DNA of 14,298 bases, taken from assembly GCA_947089305.1 (NCBI GenBank), contig CAMUJQ010000020.1, forward strand, positions 1 through 14,298, given 5' to 3'. Shown here piece by piece: positions 6,502 through 13,035 of the stretch (position 1 is its first letter; each line of letters begins with the position of its first letter). The position numbers and the translations under genes were made by a program. The notes below the pieces were generated by a model. That model was not told the DNA's origin. It saw only the letters and a list, made by a program, of their open reading frames with translations, and did no database searches. This stretch comes from an uncultured Clostridia bacterium (GTDB lineage Bacteria; Bacillota; Clostridia; Christensenellales; UBA1242).

Positions 6502-9124
6502 ATTTACGCTTTTTAACTAACCTAAATATCAATTTATAAATTTCAAATAAAATTACTACTGCAAAGCCCATGCCAAAGGCGATTCCTAGTTGAGCTAAAG
6601 TTAAAGGCGTACAGCCAAAAATGTTGTTAACTTTTGGAATATAAATAATTGCTAGTGTTAGTCCTATTCCTAAAAAGAATGAACCAATTAAAGTTGTGTT
6701 TTTAAGTGCTCTGCCATTAAATACAGTTTCCTCGCCTGCTGCTACATTAATACTATGGAACAATTGAGTTAAATTTAAAACAAATAAAGTTATTGTTGAA
6801 GCAACGGCATTGCCATATAAATGCAAACTTAAGAAGAAGGTTGATAAAACTATTATGGTTTGCAATACACCTGAAACTAAAATATCAATTCCAACACGCC
6901 CAACAAACAAACTTTTTTGATTTTTACGTGGTGGAACTTTCATAATATTGCGTTCAGCTTCACAATTACTAAAGGCAATTGCTGGGAATGTATCTGTAAC
7001 AAGGTTAACCCATAACAATTGAACTGGCGCCAAGAATATAAGTTGAGGATAAAACAAAACAACAAAGAACAATGCTAAAACTTCACATATATTACATGAT
7101 ATTAAGAAAGAAATTGCTTTTTGAATATTAGTATAAATTTTTCTTCCTTCCCTAACCGCTGTTTCAATTGTTGCAAAGTTGTCATCAGCTAAAACCATAT
7201 CGGCAACGCCTTTAGTTACATCTGTTCCCGTTATGCCCATGCCAATTCCAATATCAGCATTTTTTAAGCTTGGTGCATCATTAACGCCATCACCAGTCAT
7301 TGCAACAATTTTGCCAATGCTCTTAAAAGCTTTTACAATTCTAACTTTATTTTCAGGACTAACACGTGCATAAACAGAAATATGTTCAATTTCTTTTAAA
7401 AACTCTTCATCGTTCATAGCATCAAGTTCTTTACCTGAAATAACTCTATCATTTGCTTCTAAAATGCCAATTTCTTTTGCAATAGCTGCAGCTGTTTTGA
7501 TGTGGTCGCCCGTTATCATAACAACTTTGATACCAGCCTCTTTACAACTAGCAATACTATCTTTAACTTCTGCTCTAGCAGGGTCAATCATACCAGTTAA
7601 TCCAACAAAAATTAAATTTGATTCAATAGGTTCTTTTTTATCATTAATTTTATAGGCATAAGCAAGAACACGCAAAGCCTTATCACTCATTACATTGCCT
7701 TTTGCAATAATAGTTTGCTTATCTTCACTGCTTAATTTTCTAACTTTATTTCCATCTAACACATAAGCACATTTATTTAAAACTTCATCAATTCCACCTT
7801 TAGTAAAAACATATTCTTTTTTTTCTACCATATTAACAGTAGACATCATTTTTCTAACGCTATCAAATGGAACTTCATCTACCCTCTTAAATTGTTCATC
7901 ATAAGTCCATTTTTTTATGCCACATAAAAGTGCAAAATCAACAAGTGCTGTTTCAGTTGGGTCACCATAAAATTTTGTATTCTCTTCAGATTTATCAATA
8001 ATACTATCATTACATAAAACCATTGCTTTCAACAATAATTCTTCATCTGAATTTTTTACAAGCTTATCAATTTTATTTTTAAAAGTTATTGCCTCTTTAA
8101 CTGTCATTTTATTCAATGTTAAAGTGCCTGTTTTATCGCTACAAATAATTTGAGTGCTTCCTAGTGTTTCAACTGCAGATAGTTTACGTATAATTGCATT
8201 CTTTTTAGATAGTTTTGTTACCCCAAGCGCCATAACAATTGTAACGACGGCAGGCAAACCTTCTGGAATGGCTGCAACAGCCAAAACAATCCCTGTCATA
8301 AAAGCATTAATAACAGAACCTGAACCAGTTAATAACATAACAAGAAATACAATAACACAAATTATTCCAATTGAAATTGTTAAAATGCGGCTTAGATTTT
8401 TAAGTTTTTTATCGAGAGGAGTTTCTTCTTTCTTGGTTTGCAACATGCTAGCAATTTTACCTATTTCAGTTTTCATTCCTGTTGCAGTTACAACAAATTC
8501 GCCTCGCCCATAACTTACAACACTTCCACTATAAACCATATTTTTACGGTCACCAAGAGCAACTTTGTCCCCATCAATTTTATCAGTATGTTTGTTTACT
8601 GGCAAACTTTCGCCAGTTAATGCACTTTCTTCAACTTTAAGTTTTGCAACATCAATTAAGCGCCCATCAGCTGGTACAATATCTCCTGCCTCTAAAACAA
8701 CAACATCGCCCACAACCAATTCTTCAGTCTTTATTTTTTTAAGTACACCATCGCGCAAAACTTTGCAGTAGGGTTCACTCATTTTATTTAAAGTTTCAAG
8801 TGCCTTTTCAGCCTTATCTTCTTGCAAAACACCAATCAAAGCATTAATTATAACAATAGCAAAAATTACACATGCTTCAATTATTTCACTCGTGGATTTT
8901 TCAATTATTCCAACAACAACAGAAATAATTCCAGCTAAAATCAATATAATAATCATTAAATTTTTAAATTGATTTAAAAACTTGATTAAAAAACTTTGTT
9001 TTTTTGATTTGTCAAGTTTGTTCATGCCATCTCGCCTATGACGAATTTCTGCCTCAGCTTGTGTTAACCCTTTTTCAGTAGAACTAACATTAACTAAAAC
9101 TTCTTTAATAGATTTATTAAACAT
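6500..9124 (-). CDS. Calcium-type cation-transporting P-type (type II) ATPase
   Basis: The protein has 874 residues with all P-type ATPase landmarks: TGES (170-173, actuator domain), the phosphorylated aspartate D330 in DKTGTLT, the KGG nucleotide-binding motif (442-444), MITGDH (536-541) and GDGVNDAP (611-618). About ten membrane segments can be seen. Likely ion-site residues match SERCA-type pumps: E288 in PEGLP of TM4, N678 and E681 in TM5 (NICE), and N707 and D711 in TM6 (VNLVTD). By family knowledge it exports Ca2+ at the cost of ATP; Mn2+ or other ions are possible. The N-terminal cation-ATPase domain starts at the first Met, with GAGG upstream as Shine-Dalgarno. A promoter lies at 9143-9171, and a small RNA candidate sits directly upstream of it. 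Confidence 0.93.
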   Translation of the reverse strand: MFNKSIKEVLVNVSSTEKGLTQAEAEIRHRRDGMNKLDKSKKQSFLIKFLNQFKNLMIIILILAGIISVVVGIIEKSTSEIIEACVIFAIVIINALIGVLQEDKAEKALETLNKMSEPYCKVLRDGVLKKIKTEELVVGDVVVLEAGDIVPADGRLIDVAKLKVEESALTGESLPVNKHTDKIDGDKVALGDRKNMVYSGSVVSYGRGEFVVTATGMKTEIGKIASMLQTKKEETPLDKKLKNLSRILTISIGIICVIVFLVMLLTGSGSVINAFMTGIVLAVAAIPEGLPAVVTIVMALGVTKLSKKNAIIRKLSAVETLGSTQIICSDKTGTLTLNKMTVKEAITFKNKIDKLVKNSDEELLLKAMVLCNDSIIDKSEENTKFYGDPTETALVDFALLCGIKKWTYDEQFKRVDEVPFDSVRKMMSTVNMVEKKEYVFTKGGIDEVLNKCAYVLDGNKVRKLSSEDKQTIIAKGNVMSDKALRVLAYAYKINDKKEPIESNLIFVGLTGMIDPARAEVKDSIASCKEAGIKVVMITGDHIKTAAAIAKEIGILEANDRVISGKELDAMNDEEFLKEIEHISVYARVSPENKVRIVKAFKSIGKIVAMTGDGVNDAPSLKNADIGIGMGITGTDVTKGVADMVLADDNFATIETAVREGRKIYTNIQKAISFLISCNICEVLALFFVVLFYPQLIFLAPVQLLWVNLVTDTFPAIAFSNCEAERNIMKVPPRKNQKSLFVGRVGIDILVSGVLQTIIVLSTFFLSLHLYGNAVASTITLFVLNLTQLFHSINVAAGEETVFNGRALKNTTLIGSFFLGIGLTLAIIYIPKVNNIFGCTPLTLAQLGIAFGMGFAVVILFEIYKLIFRLVKKRK

Positions 9125-9142
9125 CTATAACCTCACATCTAA

Positions 9143-9171
9143 ATTATATCAAACATTATATTAAATATCAA
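9143..9171 (-). promoter_or_regulatory. SigA-type promoter of the P-type ATPase gene
   Basis: TTGATA (9166-9171), a 17-nt spacer and TATAAT (9143-9148) on the minus strand, preceded by TGA as an extended -10. It lies 18 nt upstream of the ATG at 9124 and downstream of the small RNA terminator. Confidence 0.8.
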
Positions 9172-9203
9172 TTAAATTTTTAACCTGATTTTAAATAATT
9201 CTT

Positions 9204-9288
9204 AAAAAAAGATGTGCTTATAGAGCTAACTACCCTAGTTTAAGCACATCTTTGTAAGAGGTAGAATGTATAAAACAATTTTATACAC
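9204..9288 (-). ncRNA. Candidate ~85-nt structured small RNA with a possible pseudoknot
   Basis: Read on the minus strand, the unit begins about 7 nt after the -10 of the promoter at 9295-9322. First comes a 9-bp hairpin (9267-9275 with 9279-9287, loop of 3). Next is a short linker containing CTACC. Last is a perfect 13-bp stem (9208-9220 with 9241-9253) enclosing a 20-nt loop and ending in seven T, which is a strong intrinsic terminator. GGTAG in the terminator loop (complement of 9230-9234) can pair with CTACC in the linker (complement of 9260-9264), forming a pseudoknot. No ORF of note is present. It does not match any RNA family I know. It could be an independent sRNA or an attenuating leader of the ATPase gene, which has its own promoter downstream. 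Confidence 0.55.
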
Positions 9289-9294
9289 ATTATA

Positions 9295-9322
9295 AGTATA
9301 ATTCAATTTTTATTGAAGTCAA
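9295..9322 (-). promoter_or_regulatory. Promoter of the candidate small RNA
   Basis: TTGACT (9317-9322), a 16-nt spacer and TATACT (9295-9300) on the minus strand. It places the start near 9288, just before the first hairpin. Confidence 0.6.
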
Positions 9323-9367
9323 CTATTTTGGACATATTTTTACAAAATTATTAAAATATTTTAAAAA

Positions 9368-10045
9368 TTATTTAATTCCTTTTATAATTGCCAAAAATTC
9401 TTTTTTCCAAACTAAACTTGCGTCAGTTAATCCTACGTTCTTTAGCAAAGTTAAATTATTTTGCAAGGTTTCAGGGTCATCTTCTTCACTTAAAAGTTTT
9501 AGCCAATCTTTAGTTTCTTTTTTGTTATATGTTTTTAAAAGCCACTCTTTCTGGAAGTTAAAAAAATGTTTATTCTCTTTTTTGTTTTCTCCCTTTAATA
9601 AATCGCAAGTTAGATATTGCCCTCCAGCATTTAAATGCGCTAAAACATTATTAAGAGCTATTTGTTTATTATTAAAGCCATGAATATTGTGGATTCCAAA
9701 ACTAGAAATAATCAAATCGTATTTTCCCAATTCTTTCATTTTTTCACTATCGCAAACATCACAGACAAAGGTTGTAAAGTTATAGTTTTTCATTCGCTCT
9801 TTTGCAATCTCTAGCATGCCCGTTGAAAAATCCACTCCAGTAAAACTTGCTTTAGGAAATTTATTTGCAACTTTTTCAGTTAATATTGCAGTGCCACAAC
9901 ATACATCTAAAATTCTAGGATTGGTCTTTGTAATGCTTATATTTTCAACCAAGGTGTCTAGCGCCTCATCAAAATATATATTCACTGCCCTACTTGTGAA
10001 ATCATATTCATGCGCTTCACTATCAAATGTTTCTTTAATATTCAT
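9368..10045 (-). CDS. Class I SAM-dependent methyltransferase
   Basis: The protein has 225 residues with a Rossmann methyltransferase core: motif I ILDVCCGTAIL (45-55), acidic motif II residue D72 (GVDFSTGMLEIA), D96 in the following strand (VCDVCD), and the post-I/IV segment YDLIISSFGIHN (109-120). The layout resembles UbiE/SmtA-like small-molecule methyltransferases, but the substrate cannot be read from the sequence. The C-terminal part is variable, as is usual for substrate-binding regions. The Shine-Dalgarno AAAGGAG lies before the ATG and its own promoter is at 10064-10092. It stands alone on the minus strand, with no clear terminator before the small RNA unit downstream. Confidence 0.88.
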   Translation of the reverse strand: MNIKETFDSEAHEYDFTSRAVNIYFDEALDTLVENISITKTNPRILDVCCGTAILTEKVANKFPKASFTGVDFSTGMLEIAKERMKNYNFTTFVCDVCDSEKMKELGKYDLIISSFGIHNIHGFNNKQIALNNVLAHLNAGGQYLTCDLLKGENKKENKHFFNFQKEWLLKTYNKKETKDWLKLLSEEDDPETLQNNLTLLKNVGLTDASLVWKKEFLAIIKGIK

Positions 10046-10063
10046 GTACTACTCCTTTGAAAT

Positions 10064-10092
10064 ATTATAAAATAATTAAATTCTTGAAGCAA
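10064..10092 (-). promoter_or_regulatory. SigA-type promoter of the methyltransferase gene
   Basis: TTGCTT (10087-10092), a 17-nt spacer and TATAAT (10064-10069) on the minus strand, 18 nt upstream of the ATG. Confidence 0.7.
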
Positions 10093-10181
10093 GTAATTTA
10101 AAGGAATTTTGTAAATGATAAAATCAAATCAAATTAAAAAACTTTTTACTTTTTCATGCTTAGGGGCGGTTACTTTGTGAG

Positions 10182-10303
10182 CAGGGATGGATACGCAATA
10201 TAGCAAGTGGAGAAAACTTGTTTTTGGGAACGCAGCGTCAGCATCGTAGATGGTTCGTGCAAACTTTGTTTGCAGTGTGGCAAAAGCCACACAATCCTCC
10301 CTG
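10182..10303. other. Palindrome-dense, GC-raised island next to the tRNA terminator (possible structured RNA or repeat)
   Basis: CAGGGATGGAT (10182-10192) pairs with ATCCTCCCTG (10294-10303), 10 bp with one bulged base, closing a 122-nt domain. Inside are CAAGT/ACTTG (10204-10220), a CATC/GATG palindrome, and two abutting perfect 7-bp hairpins: TGCAAAC/GTTTGCA (10258-10274) and GTGTGGC/GCCACAC (10275-10292). GC content is visibly above the surroundings. Open frames crossing it run through the tRNA genes and have no ribosome binding site, so I do not call a protein. It may be a dispersed repeat or a structured RNA. Confidence 0.5.
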
Positions 10304-10307
10304 TTCC

Positions 10308-10338
10308 ACAAAAAAGCAAGCCAAAAGGCTTGCTTTTT
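10308..10338 (-). terminator. Strong terminator of the tRNA-Thr/tRNA-Tyr unit
   Basis: The 12-bp perfect stem AAAAAGCAAGCC (10311-10322) pairs with GGCTTGCTTTTT (10327-10338), loop AAAA, with the minus strand ending in T. It lies 5 nt after the tRNA-Tyr CCA end. It is near-symmetric, so it also works on the plus strand. Confidence 0.9.
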
Positions 10339-10343
10339 AACTA

Positions 10344-10429
10344 TGGTGGGCAGGGATGGATTCGAACCATCGTAGTCGAAAGACGACAGATTTACAGTCT
10401 GTTCCATTTGGCCGCTCTGGAACCTGCCC
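10344..10429 (-). tRNA. tRNA-Tyr (GTA)
   Basis: The acceptor stem GGGCAGG (5' end at 10429) pairs with CCTGCCC, followed by discriminator A and an encoded CCA (10344-10346). The anticodon GTA is at 10393-10395 (complement). A long variable arm, as in class II tRNAs, and the T arm GATGGTTCGAATCCATC are present. The total is 86 nt. Confidence 0.97.
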
Positions 10430-10468
10430 TTATATTAAAATAGGCGTTTCTAGCGCCCACTCTAATTA

Positions 10469-10544
10469 TGGAGCTGGTGATAGGAATTGAACCCACAACC
10501 TGCTGATTACAAATCAGCTGCTCTGCCAATTGAGCCACACCAGC
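10469..10544 (-). tRNA. tRNA-Thr (TGT)
   Basis: The acceptor GCTGGTG (5' end at 10544) pairs with CACCAGC, followed by discriminator T and an encoded CCA (10469-10471). The anticodon loop TTTGTAA gives TGT (10509-10511 complement). The T arm is GTGGGTTCAATTCCTAT. The length is 76 nt. It is 39 nt upstream of tRNA-Tyr and presumably co-transcribed with it. Confidence 0.97.
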
Positions 10545-11059
10545 ATTTTTATGTGCTAAAATTTGTTAGCAAGTATATTGTTACATATTTTTATATAAAT
10601 TGTCAATCGTTTTTTAATAATTTTATAAAAATTTTACATTTTTTTTATTTATTATATTTATTAATAACTTCTTCAACTATAGGCTTATTTTATTTTTCCC
10701 TCATCTTCTAAGTTTTGATATTTTAATAAATTTTCAAAATTGGCAAAATTTAATAGCACTGTTTTATGTGAAATTAAACTTGTGATAATACTTCTTTCTT
10801 AAACCAAAGCAAAAAATATATAGCAAACATAATTTTAGCAACATGAGCTTATGTAATGTTCTGTATTAGGTTTATATTCTTTTTGTTTCTTCTTATTTGT
10901 GAGTAGCAATTATTACTAGCTTTTATCTATTTCCACATCTGATTTTTAAAAACTATAATTATCTTGTTTTTCTCAATAAACTAAAGTTGTATCACTTTTA
11001 TATATATTTATCAAAATGCGTCAGTCTTTAACACTTCGTCTGCTTTCATAAACTTTTCT
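10545..11059. other. 515-nt AT-rich intergenic stretch without a supported gene
   Basis: Apart from the tRNA promoter at 10578-10606, I see no ribosome-binding-site-led ORF, no clear terminator and no repeat. A minus-strand frame of about 37 codons at 10685-10797 looks somewhat protein-like but has no ATG start and is surrounded by stops. It could be the tail of a decayed gene. Confidence 0.5.
10578..10606 (-). promoter_or_regulatory. Candidate promoter of the tRNA-Thr/tRNA-Tyr unit
   Basis: A consensus TTGACA (10601-10606) lies 17 nt upstream of TAACAA (10578-10583) on the minus strand, about 34 nt before the tRNA-Thr 5' end. The -35 is perfect and the -10 imperfect. Confidence 0.55.
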
Positions 11060-11899
11060 CTAACTTTTACTGCGATATTCATTCAAAATCTGACCTAACT
11101 TTTCTGCTCTTTTGTACGCTTCTTTTAAAAGTTCTAATGAGGAAATATTCTCATAAAGTTTAGGAGAACCACAACTATCTTTGTGTAATTCTAACATGAT
11201 AGTGTTATTATAGGGTGTTACTGCCAATTTTGAAATAACTTTGTTAAAATCTATTTTACCATCAAATGGCAATCTATGCAAATCACGAGTGTAATCGTAA
11301 CCTTCTTCCCAATCCATTAAGTTATCGTGTAAATGAACAGCAAGTAGACGATTTCCATATTCTTTTAAAATATCAAAGTTAGCATTATATAAATGATGAT
11401 GCCCTACATCGTAACAAAATCCTAGATATGGATCACTGATATTATCTAGAATATATTTAAAATTTTTGAAACTAAATAAATCTATATTTTCTATTGCAAT
11501 TTTAACATTATGTTTTTTTGCTACTTTTAATATTTTATTTATTGACGCAAGCCCTTGTTCATTTGGAGATAAAGGAATATTAGCAGGGTTTCCAGAGGCA
11601 ATATGCATAACAGCAATCTTTATTTTGTATTTTCCACAAATTTCAATTTCATTAATAATGTTATTAATTATTTCTTCATTTGACTCTCCTCTTGTCCACG
11701 TGTCGTTAATATGACTTGTTGATAAATGTACATAAGGAATATTTAATTTTAATTCTAAAGCTTTTCTAATAGTATCTTCAAAATCACCAACTTTTGCAGC
11801 AACCATAACATCTGTGAAATTAGCCGCCTTTATATTTTGTAAAATTTCTATATAATTGCTTCCACATTCATGATTTGTATTAATCCCTAAATTTAACAT
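11060..11899 (-). CDS. Sugar phosphate isomerase/epimerase-like TIM-barrel protein (AP endonuclease 2 superfamily)
   Basis: The protein has 279 residues, the usual size for the xylose-isomerase-like TIM-barrel superfamily. Strand-end metal-ligand candidates occur in the expected order: E137 (IAIENID), D164 with the following histidines (CYDVGHHH), H189 and H191 (VHLHDN), and E237 (MLELHKD). The family includes sugar isomerases, hydroxypyruvate isomerase, inosose dehydratase and endonuclease IV. The substrate cannot be decided here, and an epimerase/isomerase role is more likely than DNA repair given the short insertions. The Shine-Dalgarno AAAGGAG lies 9 nt before the ATG, and an extended -10 promoter is at 11925-11933. 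It is on the same strand as the gene at 11966 but has its own promoter, so it need not be in an operon. Confidence 0.85.
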   Translation of the reverse strand: MLNLGINTNHECGSNYIEILQNIKAANFTDVMVAAKVGDFEDTIRKALELKLNIPYVHLSTSHINDTWTRGESNEEIINNIINEIEICGKYKIKIAVMHIASGNPANIPLSPNEQGLASINKILKVAKKHNVKIAIENIDLFSFKNFKYILDNISDPYLGFCYDVGHHHLYNANFDILKEYGNRLLAVHLHDNLMDWEEGYDYTRDLHRLPFDGKIDFNKVISKLAVTPYNNTIMLELHKDSCGSPKLYENISSLELLKEAYKRAEKLGQILNEYRSKS

Positions 11900-11924
11900 T
11901 TTAAAAAGCTCCTTTAATTAAATT

Positions 11925-11933
11925 ATTATAGCA
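11925..11933 (-). promoter_or_regulatory. Extended -10 promoter of the isomerase-like gene
   Basis: TGCTATAAT on the minus strand, about 25 nt upstream of the ATG. No good -35 is at the right spacing. Confidence 0.55.
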
Positions 11934-11965
11934 TAAATAACTTTAAAATGCATCTAAAATTAAGT

Positions 11966-12655
11966 TTAATTATTGACTTTTTTACTTTTTAACGAAGAAG
12001 AAACCCCGTTATCTACACCGACTGAATTTATACATTCTTTAATTTTTAGCACATCTTCAGGCGTTAAATTTTTTAATGTATCTTTTAAAACAATATTATT
12101 TAATCTTAGGCTAGAAGCAAGTGAAGTCTCTTCAGTTGTTGGATTAACACCTAATCTTATAAAATATTGCTGATAAGCATATTGCCCATTATCAGGCCAT
12201 TTTATAATTTCACCTTTTTTCATTAAAGGCACAGGCATTCCTTGTTTATCCAAATTAACAGCGTCATATTTATCTATAGGAATTCCAAAAAATAAATTAT
12301 CGGCACTATTGTGAATTTTAGCCTTTGCTGGATCACAAACACAAAGCTCTTCATTTTCATTCAAATAAATGAATGCACAATGAAGGTCTAAATTGCCCGT
12401 TTTGTAATTATTTTCTAACGCATTTAATAAAACACCTTTAAATCTTGCAAGCAAATACATGCTTAAATTTAAACAACAACCTGTGCGATTACCATTGCCT
12501 TCATATTTTTCAATTTGTTTATTACAAAATTCTTTTACTGGCAAACTTATGTTTACATTATTCTCTTCTGGAACTCCAGATCCCAATTCCCATTTGTAAT
12601 TTGCAATGTTTAAAAGTTTTTTATACTCTTTTAGTGTGAATATTTCTCTTTCCAT
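11966..12655 (-). CDS. Protein of unknown function with a transglutaminase-like Cys/His/Asp pattern
   Basis: The protein has 229 residues, with no family recognised at first sight. Residues 58-112 carry, in order, a cysteine at the start of a helix (C60/C61, TGCCLNLSMYLLARF), a histidine in a strand (H92, DLHCAFIYL) and an aspartate (D108, CVCDPAK). The order and spacing resemble the transglutaminase-like or papain-fold cysteine hydrolase core, where helix Cys, strand His and strand Asp form the triad. The C-terminal 60 residues are variable and helical. No signal peptide is seen, so it is likely cytoplasmic. The Shine-Dalgarno AGGGAGG precedes the ATG and a strong promoter is at 12680-12708. 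The enzymatic assignment is inference from motif order only. It could instead be a structural relative. Confidence 0.75.
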   Translation of the reverse strand: MEREIFTLKEYKKLLNIANYKWELGSGVPEENNVNISLPVKEFCNKQIEKYEGNGNRTGCCLNLSMYLLARFKGVLLNALENNYKTGNLDLHCAFIYLNENEELCVCDPAKAKIHNSADNLFFGIPIDKYDAVNLDKQGMPVPLMKKGEIIKWPDNGQYAYQQYFIRLGVNPTTEETSLASSLRLNNIVLKDTLKNLTPEDVLKIKECINSVGVDNGVSSSLKSKKVNN

Positions 12656-12679
12656 AAATACCTCCCTGTGTTTAAATAT

Positions 12680-12708
12680 ATAATAGTTAGAATATTACAA
12701 AAAGTCAA
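12680..12708 (-). promoter_or_regulatory. SigA-type promoter of the transglutaminase-like gene
   Basis: TTGACT (12703-12708), a 17-nt spacer and TATTAT (12680-12685) on the minus strand, 24 nt upstream of the ATG. Confidence 0.75.
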
Positions 12709-12741
12709 TAGATAGTTTAAATATTGTTGAGTGTTATTTAT

Positions 12742-12920
12742 TGGTGCCACTCCTTTTACTACACGTTTCAAAAGAACCGCTAACCTGCAGGCAAACCAGC
12801 AATAATAATGCCTGGTGCCATGCCTTTGGTAAGCCAGTGCCCCAGCCTAATTTACAATTTATGTAAATTAGTTATTTTGTACTTGCACAAAATAAAAAAA
12901 CAAGCTTTTAGCTTGTTTTT
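12742..12920. other. GC-raised island with a chain of hairpins and repeated TGGTGCC
   Basis: The left part (12742-12846) is clearly richer in GC than its surroundings and contains TGGTGCC at 12742 and 12813. The right part is three hairpins almost end to end: CTAATTTAC/GTAAATTAG (12847-12871), ATTTTGT/ACAAAAT (12874-12893) and the terminator stem at 12896-12920. No ORF with a ribosome binding site is found. A minus-strand frame giving MAPGIIIAGLPAG is short and lacks a Shine-Dalgarno sequence. It could be a structured RNA, a repeat, or debris of repeated integrations next to a tRNA end. Confidence 0.45.
12896..12920 (-). terminator. Terminator-like hairpin following a displaced tRNA 3' end
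   Basis: The perfect 11-bp stem AAAAACAAGCT (12896-12906) pairs with AGCTTGTTTTT (12910-12920), loop TTT. The minus strand runs on in T. It sits 2 nt after the tRNA-like CCA end at 12923, comparable with the terminator 5 nt after the tRNA-Tyr CCA. Confidence 0.75.
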
Positions 12921-12922
12921 GC

Positions 12923-12932
12923 TGGTGCCTCG
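12923..12932 (-). repeat. 10-bp copy of the tRNA-Phe 3' end (possible att remnant)
   Basis: TGGTGCCTCG at 12923-12932 is identical to 14244-14253, the last 10 nt (CGAGGCACCA on the minus strand) of the tRNA-Phe gene. The two are in the same orientation, 1321 bp apart. Sequence on either side differs. Confidence 0.5.
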
Positions 12933-13035
12933 ACTTAACGAATATCCGAATCTAATTTTTATTAATCAAAATAAAATTTATTATAAGTTTAAATTTACAA
13001 GTAATAATATTTCCAAGATCTAAGTGTTAAAAATT

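Noticed and set aside
9204..9288. yybP-ykoY (Mn2+) or other known riboswitch upstream of the P-type ATPase.
   Set aside because: The conserved GGGGAGUA-type core and paired loops of that class are not present, and the ATPase has its own promoter after the terminator.
10129..10443. Open frames of 78-92 codons on both strands across the tRNA-Tyr region.
   Set aside because: They run through the tRNA-Tyr gene and its terminator, lack ribosome binding sites, and coincide with palindromic sequence.
10685..10797. Minus-strand frame of 37 codons that looks weakly protein-like in the 515-nt gap.
   Set aside because: No start codon or ribosome binding site, flanked by stops in all frames. Too short to support even a pseudogene call.
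12742..12755. GGAGTGGCACC on the minus strand resembles the T-box core (TGGNACC), suggesting a T-box riboswitch upstream of the gene at 11966.
   Set aside because: The GCG following the core is absent, no antiterminator/terminator pair or specifier stem I was found, the motif occurs twice (12742 and 12813), and a separate promoter lies between it and the gene.
12742..12815. Possible decayed tRNA of about 71 nt between two TGGTGCC copies.
   Set aside because: The 5' end does not complement the supposed acceptor 3' strand, and no anticodon arm or T arm can be drawn.
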